Shown: piece by piece, positions 15,943-24,789 of the stretch | How positions within the stretch are numbered: the first letter of the stretch is position 1 | How the letters are laid out: each line of letters opens with the position of its first letter | Source: UBA4717 sp045536775 | Lineage (GTDB): Bacteria; Bacillota; Clostridia; Oscillospirales; CAG-272 | Direction of reading: 5' to 3' | Length of the DNA: 30,857 bases | Assembly (NCBI GenBank): GCA_045536775.1 | Contig: JAZSOD010000083.1 | Span: forward strand, 1 to 30,857 | Translations under genes and position numbers: made by a program | The notes under the pieces: generated by a model | The model's input: the letters and a program-made list of their open reading frames with translations, nothing else | What the model was told of the DNA's origin: nothing | Database searches by the model: none

Positions 15943-17182
15943 AACACTAAAACTTGACGTTTTATTGATTCTTGCATTGTTTGTTGTTGCAAGAATAAGT
16001 TGTCAGGCACTTAGTAATATTCCGTTTTTTAATATGACATTTACGTTTATTTACGGAACGGGATTTGTATTTTTGTTCTTCTTTACCGTAAGAAGAATTA
16101 AAACGCAGGACTTTTATTTAGTGTTGGCAGTATTTCTTTACGCAGGATACGTATTTGTACGAAGCTATTGGGCGGGAAGCAGTATCTTTGCAAGAGACTC
16201 ATTCAACGCTTACGTTATTGTCTTTTTGACTATGATATATATTTGGATCAAGGAAAAACCTCTCGCAACAAGAGCGTTGATGTTCAAACTTATTTTTGTC
16301 GCACTTATCTTCGACTACGTATATTCTATTTGGGTTCTTTGGCAAGATCCTAATGCTAGCCGAATTGCAGCTTCAATAGGTGTACTTGAGAAAAGCTCGG
16401 CAGATATTTGGTATGCCGTGGGCGGTTTTGATACCGTTTACGGTGGACTTTCGGTGGTCGTAATACTTTTGTGTATGCGACGGATTTTCAAAAAGAATCA
16501 TGTAAAAAATCTAAGTTCGATTTTGGTATTGTTTCTTGCTTTGATTTTTATAATTATGGCATCTTATGCAACGGCAATTCTCCTTTTGATTTTGACATTG
16601 GCGTTGTTTTGGGGAGAGAAAAACAAGGCTGCGTCCGCTGTGGTAGTTATTTGCATACTGTTGATTTTTATCTTCCATGAACCGATAGGTGATTGGATAA
16701 TGGACAAGGCTCAGCTTATAACCTATTCTGAAACTGTAAGCGAAAAAGCTTACGATTTCGGATATATGCTCAAAACCTTTGAGGCGGCGGGTACGTATGC
16801 AGGTGGGTCGGGCAGAGCATCAAAGATAATCTCTTCTCTTGAAACCTTTGAGCGTTACCCGATCTTCGGCGGAATAGGAATGCCCGACTGCACTGTGTAC
16901 GGTCATAGTGAGTTAGTTGACTTTCCGGGCAACTTTGGTTTGGTCGGATTTGGATTTTTGATAGCCTATTTTGTATGTCTTTACAAAAACGTAAAGGCAT
17001 GTCTGCAGTCAAAGGTTATGAAATCGGGCTGGAAGATCATAATGCTTGTTTTCGTTATCTCTGCGGCACTCAACCCCACCCTTTACTCTATGCAGATGAT
17101 GCCGCTTATTCTGATGGTTCCTTTGTCATCGTCATATATAGAAATGTGTGAAACCAAAAAGAAATTAGGAGAAAAGCAATGA
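15920..17182 (+). CDS. wzy: Wzy-type polysaccharide polymerase (O-antigen ligase/polymerase family)
   Basis: Polymerises undecaprenyl-linked repeat units on the outer side of the membrane. The 420 residues contain about ten hydrophobic helices with one large loop at about 262-335. This loop holds GGSGRASKIISSLETFERYPIFGGIG and a GHSELVDFPGNFG element (Arg299 and His329). The pattern of Arg, a P-x-FG-x-G turn and GHS-x3-D is typical of Wzy and WaaL-type proteins. No other polymerase candidate is present. Starts inside the upstream glycosyltransferase gene and overlaps the next gene by 4 bases. Wzy proteins are poorly conserved, so the assignment rests on topology, loop motif and context. Confidence 0.85.
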   Translation: MELLKKDKTLKLDVLLILALFVVARISCQALSNIPFFNMTFTFIYGTGFVFLFFFTVRRIKTQDFYLVLAVFLYAGYVFVRSYWAGSSIFARDSFNAYVIVFLTMIYIWIKEKPLATRALMFKLIFVALIFDYVYSIWVLWQDPNASRIAASIGVLEKSSADIWYAVGGFDTVYGGLSVVVILLCMRRIFKKNHVKNLSSILVLFLALIFIIMASYATAILLLILTLALFWGEKNKAASAVVVICILLIFIFHEPIGDWIMDKAQLITYSETVSEKAYDFGYMLKTFEAAGTYAGGSGRASKIISSLETFERYPIFGGIGMPDCTVYGHSELVDFPGNFGLVGFGFLIAYFVCLYKNVKACLQSKVMKSGWKIIMLVFVISAALNPTLYSMQMMPLILMVPLSSSYIEMCETKKKLGEKQ

Positions 17183-18456
17183 AAGTAATGTGGATAACCT
17201 TTGCCCCTATCGGCAGAGCCGCAAAAATTCTGTACGGTGCTTCTACTCAAAGCGGCGGATGGATCGACGCGACCCTCGACGCCCTGATGCCCTATATCAG
17301 AGAAAACAAGCTTGAGCTTGAGGTCGTGGCTCTGGATGGCAAAGAGGCAAGCGTTACGGATGATGAAACGGGCATTACGTACAAAACAGTAAATATTGCG
17401 AGAAATCGCGGTAAGCGTGGTGATGTCGGAGATAAAATAAAGTTCAAAGCACTCATCGACGAGTTTTCCCCCGACGTTATACAAGTATGGGGTACAGAGT
17501 TTACTTTTGGACTTGACGTTATTGAGGCGGCAGGAGATATTCCAGTATGCTTTTACATACAGGGAGTTATGGATTCGCTTGTCAAGCATCCGCTTGGTGA
17601 TGTTCCCGCTTTTCGTCTGTTCCTGGAGCTTGGTCCGACATCGTTCTTCAAATTCCGTTCTATTGGAAAATGGCATAAGATAAACGCTCGTCACGTAGAG
17701 CTCGAAACCGAAATGATTGCAAAATCTGCAGGCCTTATTCTTGATAACGAGTGGACCTGTGCACAGTATCGACATTGTACTGATAAGTTTTATTTCGTTC
17801 CGCTTGCCGCAAACCGAGCTTTTTCTGAAAAAACTTGGAAGTCGGACAGATGTGAGAAGCATAGCTTGTTCACCGTAGCAGGTGGAATCTGTCCGCAAAA
17901 GGGTATTCATGATGCAGTTCTGGCAGTGGCGAAGCTTAAGGAAAAGTATCCTGATGTTAAATTATATATTCCAGGGGCAATTCTGACAAGAACTCCGAAA
18001 TTTTTATATGACAGTGTTTTTATACGACATTTAAGGAAAATCATTAACAGATACAGCCTACAGGAAAACGTTTGCTTCACAGGAAGACTTTCGCCCGCAG
18101 AGATGGCAGATAGAATGGAAAGATCCAACGTGTTTGTTATGCCATCCTGTGTGGAAACGCATTCCTCCTCTTTGCGCGAAGCTATGCTTGTTGGTTTGCC
18201 TTGTGTGAGCTCAGACGTGGGTAGTGTACCGGAATTTGTGCAGCACGGAAAGAACGGCTTTATATACAGATACGGCGAGGCGCAAACACTCGCATACTAC
18301 GCTGATAAAATATTTTCTGATGATGCTTTGGCAGAAGAAATTGGCGTGTGTGCTAAAGAAACCATAAATCAAATGTTCCCGCAGGATGCTATTGGTGAAA
18401 TGATGTATTCGGCTTATGAGCAAATGATAGACGGAGGCAAAGAGAATGAGTTGTGA
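17179..18456 (+). CDS. GT4 glycosyltransferase
   Basis: A GT-B glycosyltransferase of 425 residues. N-terminal VMWITFAPIGRAAKILYG and SGGWIDATL are typical of a group found beside Wzy genes; DVIQVWGTEFTFGL is the second conserved strand-helix. The donor domain runs from about 235 with LFTVAGGICPQKGIHDAV and ends with the E-x7-E-like motif in CVETHSSSLREAMLVGLPCVSSDVG. A 4-base overlap with wzy and an 11-base overlap with the next gene point to coupled translation. The base composition is closer to the rest of the chromosome than that of the genes before wzy. Specificity unknown. Confidence 0.9.
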   Translation: MKVMWITFAPIGRAAKILYGASTQSGGWIDATLDALMPYIRENKLELEVVALDGKEASVTDDETGITYKTVNIARNRGKRGDVGDKIKFKALIDEFSPDVIQVWGTEFTFGLDVIEAAGDIPVCFYIQGVMDSLVKHPLGDVPAFRLFLELGPTSFFKFRSIGKWHKINARHVELETEMIAKSAGLILDNEWTCAQYRHCTDKFYFVPLAANRAFSEKTWKSDRCEKHSLFTVAGGICPQKGIHDAVLAVAKLKEKYPDVKLYIPGAILTRTPKFLYDSVFIRHLRKIINRYSLQENVCFTGRLSPAEMADRMERSNVFVMPSCVETHSSSLREAMLVGLPCVSSDVGSVPEFVQHGKNGFIYRYGEAQTLAYYADKIFSDDALAEEIGVCAKETINQMFPQDAIGEMMYSAYEQMIDGGKENEL

Positions 18457-19510
18457 AGGGATAAATGAAAAGGTCAAACATATAGAATCCGACAAACCCT
18501 TTCTCGTGGACGTTCCCGTAAAAATCAATATCTGGATTAGAGAGGAATGTCAAAGAAAGCAGTTTGAGGTTATCAAAAAGGCTCGTCCGAGTATTTTGTT
18601 CGTTACCTCCGACGGCGGAAGGAACGAGAAAGAATGGAAAGCCATTCTGAATAACCGGAAAATATACGATGAAGAAATAGATTGGGAATGTACCGTTTAC
18701 TATCAGTATATGAGTGAAAATCAGGGCCTTTATGCTATGGGCAGAAAACGACTGGCACTTATATGGAGTGTGGTAGACAGGTGTATCTTCCTTGAGGATG
18801 ACCAGATCCCCTCGGTTTCGTTTTTTGCTTATTGTGCGGAACTACTTGAAAAGTACAAGGATGACAAGCGGATCGAAACGATTTGCGGAATGAACCATCT
18901 TGGTGTTAGTGAGGACGTCACGTCTGACTACTTTTTCTCAAGACAGGGCTCAATATGGGGAACTGCGACCTGGAAAAGAGTTCACGAAGAGCGCGGTGAT
19001 TTTTCGTATGGGGAAGACCCTTACGTGATGAAGCTGTTGAAGCAGAGAACCAAGCGTAACCCAATTTTTATGAAAAAGATTGAAACCTACGCTAAAAGCG
19101 AGTTGTGCGAAGGACACGTAGCGGGCGGTGAATTTTGGATAGAGTTTGCTATGTACGCGCAAAACCGACTCCAGATCATACCCAAATATAATATGATAAA
19201 CAATATCGGATATGATGACGGCTCGGAACACGCACAGGGCTATAAATACTTCAATTCAGATTTAAAGAAGCTCTTCAATATGAAGACATACGAGTATGAA
19301 ATGCCACTAAAGCATCCGAAATACGTTATTCCCGACGTTGAATACGAAAAACGGCGCAACGCTATGCTTAATTACAATGACAAGTGGGCATCATTCAAGC
19401 ACCGTGTTGAAGCAAACTACTTAAGAATTAAATACGACGGTTTGTTCGGTTGGATGTTTGGAACGCTTAAGCGCAAATTAAAAAAGAAGACCGTCAGATA
19501 CGAGAAATAA
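18446..19510 (+). CDS. GT-A fold glycosyltransferase (GT2-like), unassigned donor
   Basis: A 354-residue soluble protein with features of a GT-A nucleotide-sugar transferase. They are a strand with ILFVTSDGGRNEKEW (about 50-64), an acidic metal-binding type motif FLEDDQIPSV with Glu117-Asp118-Asp119, and SIWGTATWKRVHEE (about 169-182), as in members of this group that recognise a WGWATW-like motif. No membrane helix is visible; the C-terminus is very basic (KRKLKKKTVRYEK) and could contact the membrane. It starts inside the upstream gene. It is likely the sixth sugar transferase after the initiating enzyme. The match to a named family is weaker than for the GT4 proteins. Confidence 0.78.
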   Translation: MSCEGINEKVKHIESDKPFLVDVPVKINIWIREECQRKQFEVIKKARPSILFVTSDGGRNEKEWKAILNNRKIYDEEIDWECTVYYQYMSENQGLYAMGRKRLALIWSVVDRCIFLEDDQIPSVSFFAYCAELLEKYKDDKRIETICGMNHLGVSEDVTSDYFFSRQGSIWGTATWKRVHEERGDFSYGEDPYVMKLLKQRTKRNPIFMKKIETYAKSELCEGHVAGGEFWIEFAMYAQNRLQIIPKYNMINNIGYDDGSEHAQGYKYFNSDLKKLFNMKTYEYEMPLKHPKYVIPDVEYEKRRNAMLNYNDKWASFKHRVEANYLRIKYDGLFGWMFGTLKRKLKKKTVRYEK

Positions 19511-19520
19511 GGATTAAATA

Positions 19521-20969
19521 ATGGGAAGAAGCGAAAAGGTTGTAGGAAATTTTATATGGCGTTTGCTTGAGCGCTTTGGCGCGCAAGGGGTTACGCTTAT
19601 AGTTTCAATAGTGCTTGCGCGTCTTTTGGATCCTGAGGTCTATGGAACGATAGCGCTTGTAACCGTGTTTACAAGTCTGCTTCACGTGTTTGTAGATTCG
19701 GGACTCGGCACGGCACTTATACAAAAGAAGAATGCTGACGATTTAGATTTTTCCACCGTGTTCTTCTTCAATATGGCAATGTGTATATTCCTGTATATCG
19801 GGTTGTTTCTTGCAGCTCCGCTCATTGCCGCGTTTTATGATATTCCCGAGCTTACCGCGATCGTGCGAGTGCTTGGACTTATGCTTATAATTTCGGGAGT
19901 CAAAAACATTCAACAGGCATACGTTTCAAGAAATATGCTGTTCAAAAAGTTTTTCTTTGCAACTCTCGGCGGTACTGTCGGTGCGGCAGTCGTTGGAATT
20001 ACGATGGCATATCTGGGCTTCGGCGTATGGGCGCTTGTGGGACAGTATTTGTTTAATGCAGCCATAGATACGCTTGTTTTATGGTGTACTGTAAAGTGGC
20101 GTCCGAAGTGGATGTTCTCCTTTGAAAGACTTAAAGGTATGTTGGGATTTGGCTCAAGGCTTCTCGGCGTTTCGCTTATTACCACGGTTTACAACGATAT
20201 TCGCCAGATTCTGATCGGTAAGCTCTATACGACCTCCGACCTTGCCTTTTATAACAAGGCAAAGCAATTCCCATCGCTTTTCGACTCCAACATTAACTCC
20301 TCTATTGACAGTATTCTGCTTCCGACAATGTCAAAGGAGCAGGACGATATAAGTGCGGTTAAGTCGATAACCCGTCGCTCTATCAAAACAAGCACGTTCA
20401 TTATGGCACCGATCTTGATTGGTCTTGCTATGTGCGGAGATGCGTTTATCGAGCTTATATTGACCGAAAAATGGCTCCCGTGTGTGCCGTATATGCGTAT
20501 ATTCTGCATAACCTACATATTTACGCCGATGTTTACGGCGAATTACAATGCATATAAGGCGCTCGGAAGGTCCGACCTTTATCTGAAGGTTTCAATCGTA
20601 TCAAAAATATTCGGTCTGATCATTCTTGTCGTAACTTTGCCGTATGGAGTAATGGTGATGGCTTACGGACTGCTCGTGTCTAATTTTATAAGCCAGCTCG
20701 TATGCACCTTTCCTAACAGAAAGCTTCTCAAATACAGCTACGGTGAGCAGCTTTGGGATATTATACCAACCCTTGCTTTAGCGGTGTTTATGGGCGCGGC
20801 AGTTTACGCGGTTGAATTTCTCAATTTTAACGCCATAGTGACACTTATAATTCAAATTCCGCTTGGCGTAGCGGTTTATGTTCTCGGCTCAATGTTATTC
20901 AAACTTGAAAGCTACACGTACGTTTTGAATACGTTGAAAGGCTTTTTGCAAAGGAAGAAAGGTGCATAA
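19521..20969 (+). CDS. wzx: Wzx flippase (MOP superfamily polysaccharide exporter)
   Basis: Flips the undecaprenyl-linked repeat unit across the membrane. The 482-residue protein has about 12-14 hydrophobic segments and the WzxC-like N-terminus: VGNFIWRLLERFGAQGVTLIVSIVLARLL, then DPEVYGTIALVTVF and DSGLGTALIQKK. Further on, FGSRLLGVSLITTVYNDIRQILIGKLY is the usual second-half start. It fits the polysaccharide biosynthesis (Polysacc_synt_3/MVF-like) group. Together with wzy and the initiating transferase, it identifies the locus as Wzx/Wzy-dependent. A GGAT element precedes the ATG. It ends directly against the first ATP-grasp gene. Confidence 0.93.
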   Translation: MGRSEKVVGNFIWRLLERFGAQGVTLIVSIVLARLLDPEVYGTIALVTVFTSLLHVFVDSGLGTALIQKKNADDLDFSTVFFFNMAMCIFLYIGLFLAAPLIAAFYDIPELTAIVRVLGLMLIISGVKNIQQAYVSRNMLFKKFFFATLGGTVGAAVVGITMAYLGFGVWALVGQYLFNAAIDTLVLWCTVKWRPKWMFSFERLKGMLGFGSRLLGVSLITTVYNDIRQILIGKLYTTSDLAFYNKAKQFPSLFDSNINSSIDSILLPTMSKEQDDISAVKSITRRSIKTSTFIMAPILIGLAMCGDAFIELILTEKWLPCVPYMRIFCITYIFTPMFTANYNAYKALGRSDLYLKVSIVSKIFGLIILVVTLPYGVMVMAYGLLVSNFISQLVCTFPNRKLLKYSYGEQLWDIIPTLALAVFMGAAVYAVEFLNFNAIVTLIIQIPLGVAVYVLGSMLFKLESYTYVLNTLKGFLQRKKGA

Positions 20970-20970
20970 A

Positions 20971-22179
20971 ATGCAACAAAAAAGGAAACTTTTGCTTTTA
21001 GGTGGGTCTCGGTATGCGTTGCCAGTAATTGAAGCAGCGCATAAACTCGGAGTTTATGTTATAACGTGCGATTATTTGCCGGATAATATAGCGCATAAGT
21101 ACTCAGATGAGTATTGTAATATTAGCATCATTGATAAAGATGCTGTATTGGAAGCGGCGAGAAATTTAGGAGTCGATGGTATAATGTCATTTGCCTGTGA
21201 TCCAGGAGTGGTAACTGCGGCGTACGTGGCAGAAAAGTTGGGATTACCATCCTGCGGATCTTATGAATCGGTATGTATTTTGCAAAACAAAGGAAGATTT
21301 CGTAAGTTTTTAGCTGACAACGGATTTAATGTTCCAAATGCAAAAGGCTATACCGATATTGAGCAGGCTTTGAATGATATAAATTATTTTAATTGGCCTG
21401 TAATTGTAAAACCGACTGATTCTGCGGGAAGCAAAGGAGTTACACGTGTAGATTCCCCCGAAAATTTACGTGAGGGTATAGAGTATGCGCTCAAATTTTC
21501 ACACAGTTCCGAATTTATTATTGAAGACTTCTTGGAAAAGAAAGGGCACTCCTCCGACACGGATAGTTTTTCTGTAGATGGTGAATTAAAATTTGTTTCT
21601 TTTTCCGCTCAACGCTTTGATGAAAACTGCGAAAATCCATATACTCCTTCTGCGTATAGTTGGCCGGCCACAATATCAATAGAGCATCAAGCGGAGCTTT
21701 CCTCTGAGATTCAAAGACTATTGAAGTTGTTGGATATGAAAACATCTATATACAATATCGAAGTTCGTGAGTGTACCAACGGGAAAGCATATATTATGGA
21801 GCTGTCTCCGAGAGGCGGCGGCAATCGTCTTGCAGAGTGTCTTTGCTATGCAACCGGAGTAGATCTGATCGGTAATGCTGTTCGCGCGGCTGTTGGAATG
21901 CCGGTAGAATGTATTGAGCAGAAGAATTATAACGGCTTTTGGGCAGAAGTGATTTTACATAGCAAAAAAGCAGGAATATTTGATAAGCTTTGGATTTCCG
22001 ATGAAATTCAAGCCAATGTTGTTGAAAATGACCTCTGGATTGAAGAAGGAACTGCAGTTGGCGGATTTTCGGGAGCCAACGAGGCTATTGGCACATTGAT
22101 ATTGCGTTTTGATACGAATGCACAAATGAATGAAGTTTTACAGAATCAAGATGATTTTGTGAGTGTAGTGTTAAAATAA
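20971..22179 (+). CDS. ATP-grasp ligase, first of a tandem pair
   Basis: A cytoplasmic ATP-grasp enzyme that should activate a carboxylate as acyl-phosphate and join it to an amine or thiol; substrates unknown. In the 402 residues, residues 6-35 form a pre-ATP-grasp Rossmann strand (LLLLGGSRYALPVIEAA). ATP binding uses Lys147 in VIVKPTDSAGSKGV, and metal ligands are Glu264 (YNIEVRE) and Glu277 in MELSPRGGGNR. Ser279 stands where Asn is usual. I chose the ATG at 20971 over the GTG at 20962, which would overlap the flippase; AAGGAAGAAAGG lies upstream. The gene is clearly AT-rich and homologous to the next one (both have a DYLP motif near residue 35). Nothing shows that it belongs to carbamoyl phosphate or purine synthesis. 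Confidence 0.87.
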   Translation: MQQKRKLLLLGGSRYALPVIEAAHKLGVYVITCDYLPDNIAHKYSDEYCNISIIDKDAVLEAARNLGVDGIMSFACDPGVVTAAYVAEKLGLPSCGSYESVCILQNKGRFRKFLADNGFNVPNAKGYTDIEQALNDINYFNWPVIVKPTDSAGSKGVTRVDSPENLREGIEYALKFSHSSEFIIEDFLEKKGHSSDTDSFSVDGELKFVSFSAQRFDENCENPYTPSAYSWPATISIEHQAELSSEIQRLLKLLDMKTSIYNIEVRECTNGKAYIMELSPRGGGNRLAECLCYATGVDLIGNAVRAAVGMPVECIEQKNYNGFWAEVILHSKKAGIFDKLWISDEIQANVVENDLWIEEGTAVGGFSGANEAIGTLILRFDTNAQMNEVLQNQDDFVSVVLK

Positions 22180-22191
22180 GGAGTATAATTT

Positions 22192-23469
22192 ATGGGGCTT
22201 TTTGAAGGAAAAAAGTTGTTGGTTCTTGGAACTTCGGTTGGAAGCGTAGAGATTGTAAAATATGCAAAGGAAGAAGGAGCATATGTTATTGTTACCGACT
22301 ATTTGCCTATCGAAAAATCTGCGGCTAAACAATACGCAGACGAGACCGAAATGATAAGCACGCTTGATGCAGAGGCTCTTTGCGAATTTGCTCGTCAAAA
22401 GCATATAGACGGTGTTTTCTGCGGCGTAAGTGAGGCAAATCTTGTTTCTGTTAATAAGATTGCAAAAGAATTGAATTTGCCATGCTATTTTACCGATGAA
22501 CAATGGGAACTTTTAGAAAACAAAGACAAATTTAAGTCTTTGTGTTGTGAATATAATGTGCCGGTAGCAAAAAAAATCAATTTGAGCGATGAGCTTTCTG
22601 AAGATGAATTAAATGCCATCGAGTATCCGGTTATTATAAAACCTGTTGACCAGAGTTCTGCTATCGGTATTCATATATGTCATAATAAAGACGAATTGAT
22701 AGAAGGATATAAAGATGCGGTGCAAAAATCCTACTGTGGCGAAGCAATCGTTGAACAGTATATAGTCGGTGATGAGTTTAGTGCGGCTTATACGGTTATA
22801 AATGGTGAATATCGTCTTTCTATGATGGGAGATAAATATCTCAATCGTGAACAAGAAGGCTTTATACCGTTGCCGGAGGCATACGTTTATCCGTCTAAGC
22901 ATTTAGACGTTTATATGAATGAAATCAATTCCAATGTAATAAAAATGTTCAAGTCTATCGGCTTGGAAAACGGAACGGTATTTATCCAAGGTGTAACAAA
23001 TGGTTCTCAATGGGCTGTTTTTGAAGCGGGGTTACGTATGGGAGGAACCGCCTTGTTCCGTTTTATTGATCAGATTAATCATATTAACATTCTCAAATTG
23101 CTGGTTAATTATCAGATGTTAGGCAAAATGGGTGGGGATCTGAGCTTGGAGGATCCTTATCTTAAAGGGAAAAGATGTTGTCTTCTCTCTCTGCTGAATG
23201 CAGGGGGTGAAATTGCCCAGATAAACGGTTTTGATGAAGCAAATAAAATAGATGGAGTAGTTGAATCTGTTGTAAGATATAAGGTCGGTGAGACTATCGC
23301 TAAAACTGGAACGTTAAAACAAAGTCATATTCGCTTTTTTGTTGTGAGAGATTCGGCATATGAACTGAAGAAATCTGTTCAAGATATTCAAAAGATAGTA
23401 AAGGTTGTGGACAAACAAGGCAAAAATATGCTGTTGTCTCCGTTTGATACGGAAAATTTGTTGTATTAA
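22192..23469 (+). CDS. ATP-grasp ligase, second of a tandem pair, divergent metal site
   Basis: A 425-residue paralogue of the preceding protein. The N-terminal domain aligns with it by eye (KKLLVLGTSVGSVEIVKYA, VTDYLP, HIDGVFCGVSEANLVSV). ATP-grasp elements are Lys150 in VIIKPVDQSSAIGI, EQYIVGDEFSAAY (189-200) and the metal site. There Gln266 (FIQGVTN) takes the first position, Glu278 is kept, and Gly280 replaces Asn in FEAGLRMGG. Gln in the first position also occurs in carbamoyl phosphate synthetase. The C-terminal domain, about 325-425, follows the usual ATP-grasp tail. GGAG precedes the start. The spacing to neighbours is 12 and 17 bases, so it is cotranscribed. The substrate is unknown; it may act in sequence with its paralogue or on a different acid. 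Confidence 0.86.
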   Translation: MGLFEGKKLLVLGTSVGSVEIVKYAKEEGAYVIVTDYLPIEKSAAKQYADETEMISTLDAEALCEFARQKHIDGVFCGVSEANLVSVNKIAKELNLPCYFTDEQWELLENKDKFKSLCCEYNVPVAKKINLSDELSEDELNAIEYPVIIKPVDQSSAIGIHICHNKDELIEGYKDAVQKSYCGEAIVEQYIVGDEFSAAYTVINGEYRLSMMGDKYLNREQEGFIPLPEAYVYPSKHLDVYMNEINSNVIKMFKSIGLENGTVFIQGVTNGSQWAVFEAGLRMGGTALFRFIDQINHINILKLLVNYQMLGKMGGDLSLEDPYLKGKRCCLLSLLNAGGEIAQINGFDEANKIDGVVESVVRYKVGETIAKTGTLKQSHIRFFVVRDSAYELKKSVQDIQKIVKVVDKQGKNMLLSPFDTENLLY

Positions 23470-23486
23470 TATTGGAGGAACTATAA

Positions 23487-24758
23487 ATGCCACTTGATAT
23501 ATTGAGTTTGATTATTTTTTCTTTTTGTATAGTTTTATTTGTTTGGGATAAGTTGCCTATGGCCACAACCGCTATTTTAGGATGCGTATTGATGGTTATC
23601 TTGGGTGTTTGCGATTTTAAGACCGCATTCGGTCAGTTTGCTTCCAGCACAGTAATCTTGACAATTGGTGTTATGATCATTGGAACTGCGCTATCTGAAA
23701 CAGGATTGGCTGCCACGATTGGTGCATGGATCGTAAAAGTCTCAAAGGGGTCTGAAGTTAAGCTGATAATCGGTACTTATTTGGTGTCTGCACTTATGTC
23801 GGCATTTTTGACCAATTCTGCTGTCCTTGCGATTTTTATCCCTATTATTATGGGCTTATCCTCCGCAAACACAAAAATAAAGGCAAAAAATCTGATTATG
23901 CCTATTGCTTACGGATGTGTAATTGGCGGTGCATCTACTTTGGTTGGTTCGACTCAGCAAATGACGGCACAAGGTCTTTTAGAGGAAATAGGAACAAGGA
24001 CCTTCAAAACCTTTGATTTTGCGTTGGTTGGAGGAACTTTAGTTTTACTTGGATTATTGTATTGCTTATTTGTCGGTCGTAAAATAGGCGAAAAGATCTG
24101 GGGCAACCGTCCGGATGACGATTCGGAATATCAGGCAGCTTCTGAAAATATTCAATATAAGCATAGTAAAATGATCATTGTTGCAGTTATTTTTATAGCT
24201 ACGGTAATCTTTTATATAACAGAATGGCTACCTTTGGCTATAACCAGTACTGCCGCTGCCTTACTTTGTATTATCACGGGTTGTATTTCTCAGAAAAAAG
24301 CAATACTTTCGGTTAATTGGAACATCGTAGGACGTCTTGCCGGATGCTTAGGATTGGCGAAAGCATTGGAATTTTCCGGAGGAACGGCATTGATTGCAAA
24401 ATGGTTTGGTAAATTAGTTGGCGATTCGATCAGTCCGTTTTTATTATTCTGTATCTTAGTTTTTTTGGTTCAGTTTACAAGCGAATTTATTTCAAACTCT
24501 ACAGCTATTTTGATCGTTCTTCCCATTGTGTTGGCAATTGCTCCAACAATGGGCTTAAATACATACACTTTTGCTCTGGGCATTACAATTGCATCAGGTG
24601 TTGCCCTAAGCTCTCCGTTGGCAAGCTCTACTTTGGGAATGTCTATGTCGGTTGGATATAGATTTAACGATTATTTTAAGTATTCAATTTTCTTTGACAT
24701 AATTGCGTATATTACCATTATCGTTATGGTTCCCCTTATTTATGGATTAACTGTTTGA
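23487..24758 (+). CDS. SLC13 (DASS)-type anion permease
   Basis: An inner-membrane permease of 423 residues with about eleven hydrophobic helices. Two inverted halves each carry the Ser/Thr-Asn motif of the divalent anion:Na+ symporter class: LTNSAVLAIFIPI (Thr109-Asn110-Ser111) and FISNSTAILIVLPI (Ser336-Asn337-Ser338-Thr339). GGASTLVGSTQQMTAQ follows the first. Family members carry succinate, malate, citrate, sulfate or related anions. A permease of this kind is unusual inside a glycan locus. Its place between two ATP-grasp genes and a sugar aminotransferase suggests that it supplies or removes a carboxylate used there (inference). GGAGG lies upstream of the ATG. Codon use is AT-rich like the ATP-grasp genes, so the three may have arrived together. 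Confidence 0.87.
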   Translation: MPLDILSLIIFSFCIVLFVWDKLPMATTAILGCVLMVILGVCDFKTAFGQFASSTVILTIGVMIIGTALSETGLAATIGAWIVKVSKGSEVKLIIGTYLVSALMSAFLTNSAVLAIFIPIIMGLSSANTKIKAKNLIMPIAYGCVIGGASTLVGSTQQMTAQGLLEEIGTRTFKTFDFALVGGTLVLLGLLYCLFVGRKIGEKIWGNRPDDDSEYQAASENIQYKHSKMIIVAVIFIATVIFYITEWLPLAITSTAAALLCIITGCISQKKAILSVNWNIVGRLAGCLGLAKALEFSGGTALIAKWFGKLVGDSISPFLLFCILVFLVQFTSEFISNSTAILIVLPIVLAIAPTMGLNTYTFALGITIASGVALSSPLASSTLGMSMSVGYRFNDYFKYSIFFDIIAYITIIVMVPLIYGLTV

Positions 24759-24789
24759 CAGGAAATTTGTTAAAAAGCAGGTAGGATAA

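Noticed and set aside
17083..17910. 275-codon minus-strand open frame opposite the wzy-glycosyltransferase junction
   Set aside because: Antisense shadow of two supported genes; no motif, no ribosome binding site.
20962..20970. GTG at 20962 as start of the first ATP-grasp gene
   Set aside because: Possible, but the ATG at 20971 has better spacing to AAAGG and avoids overlap with the flippase stop.
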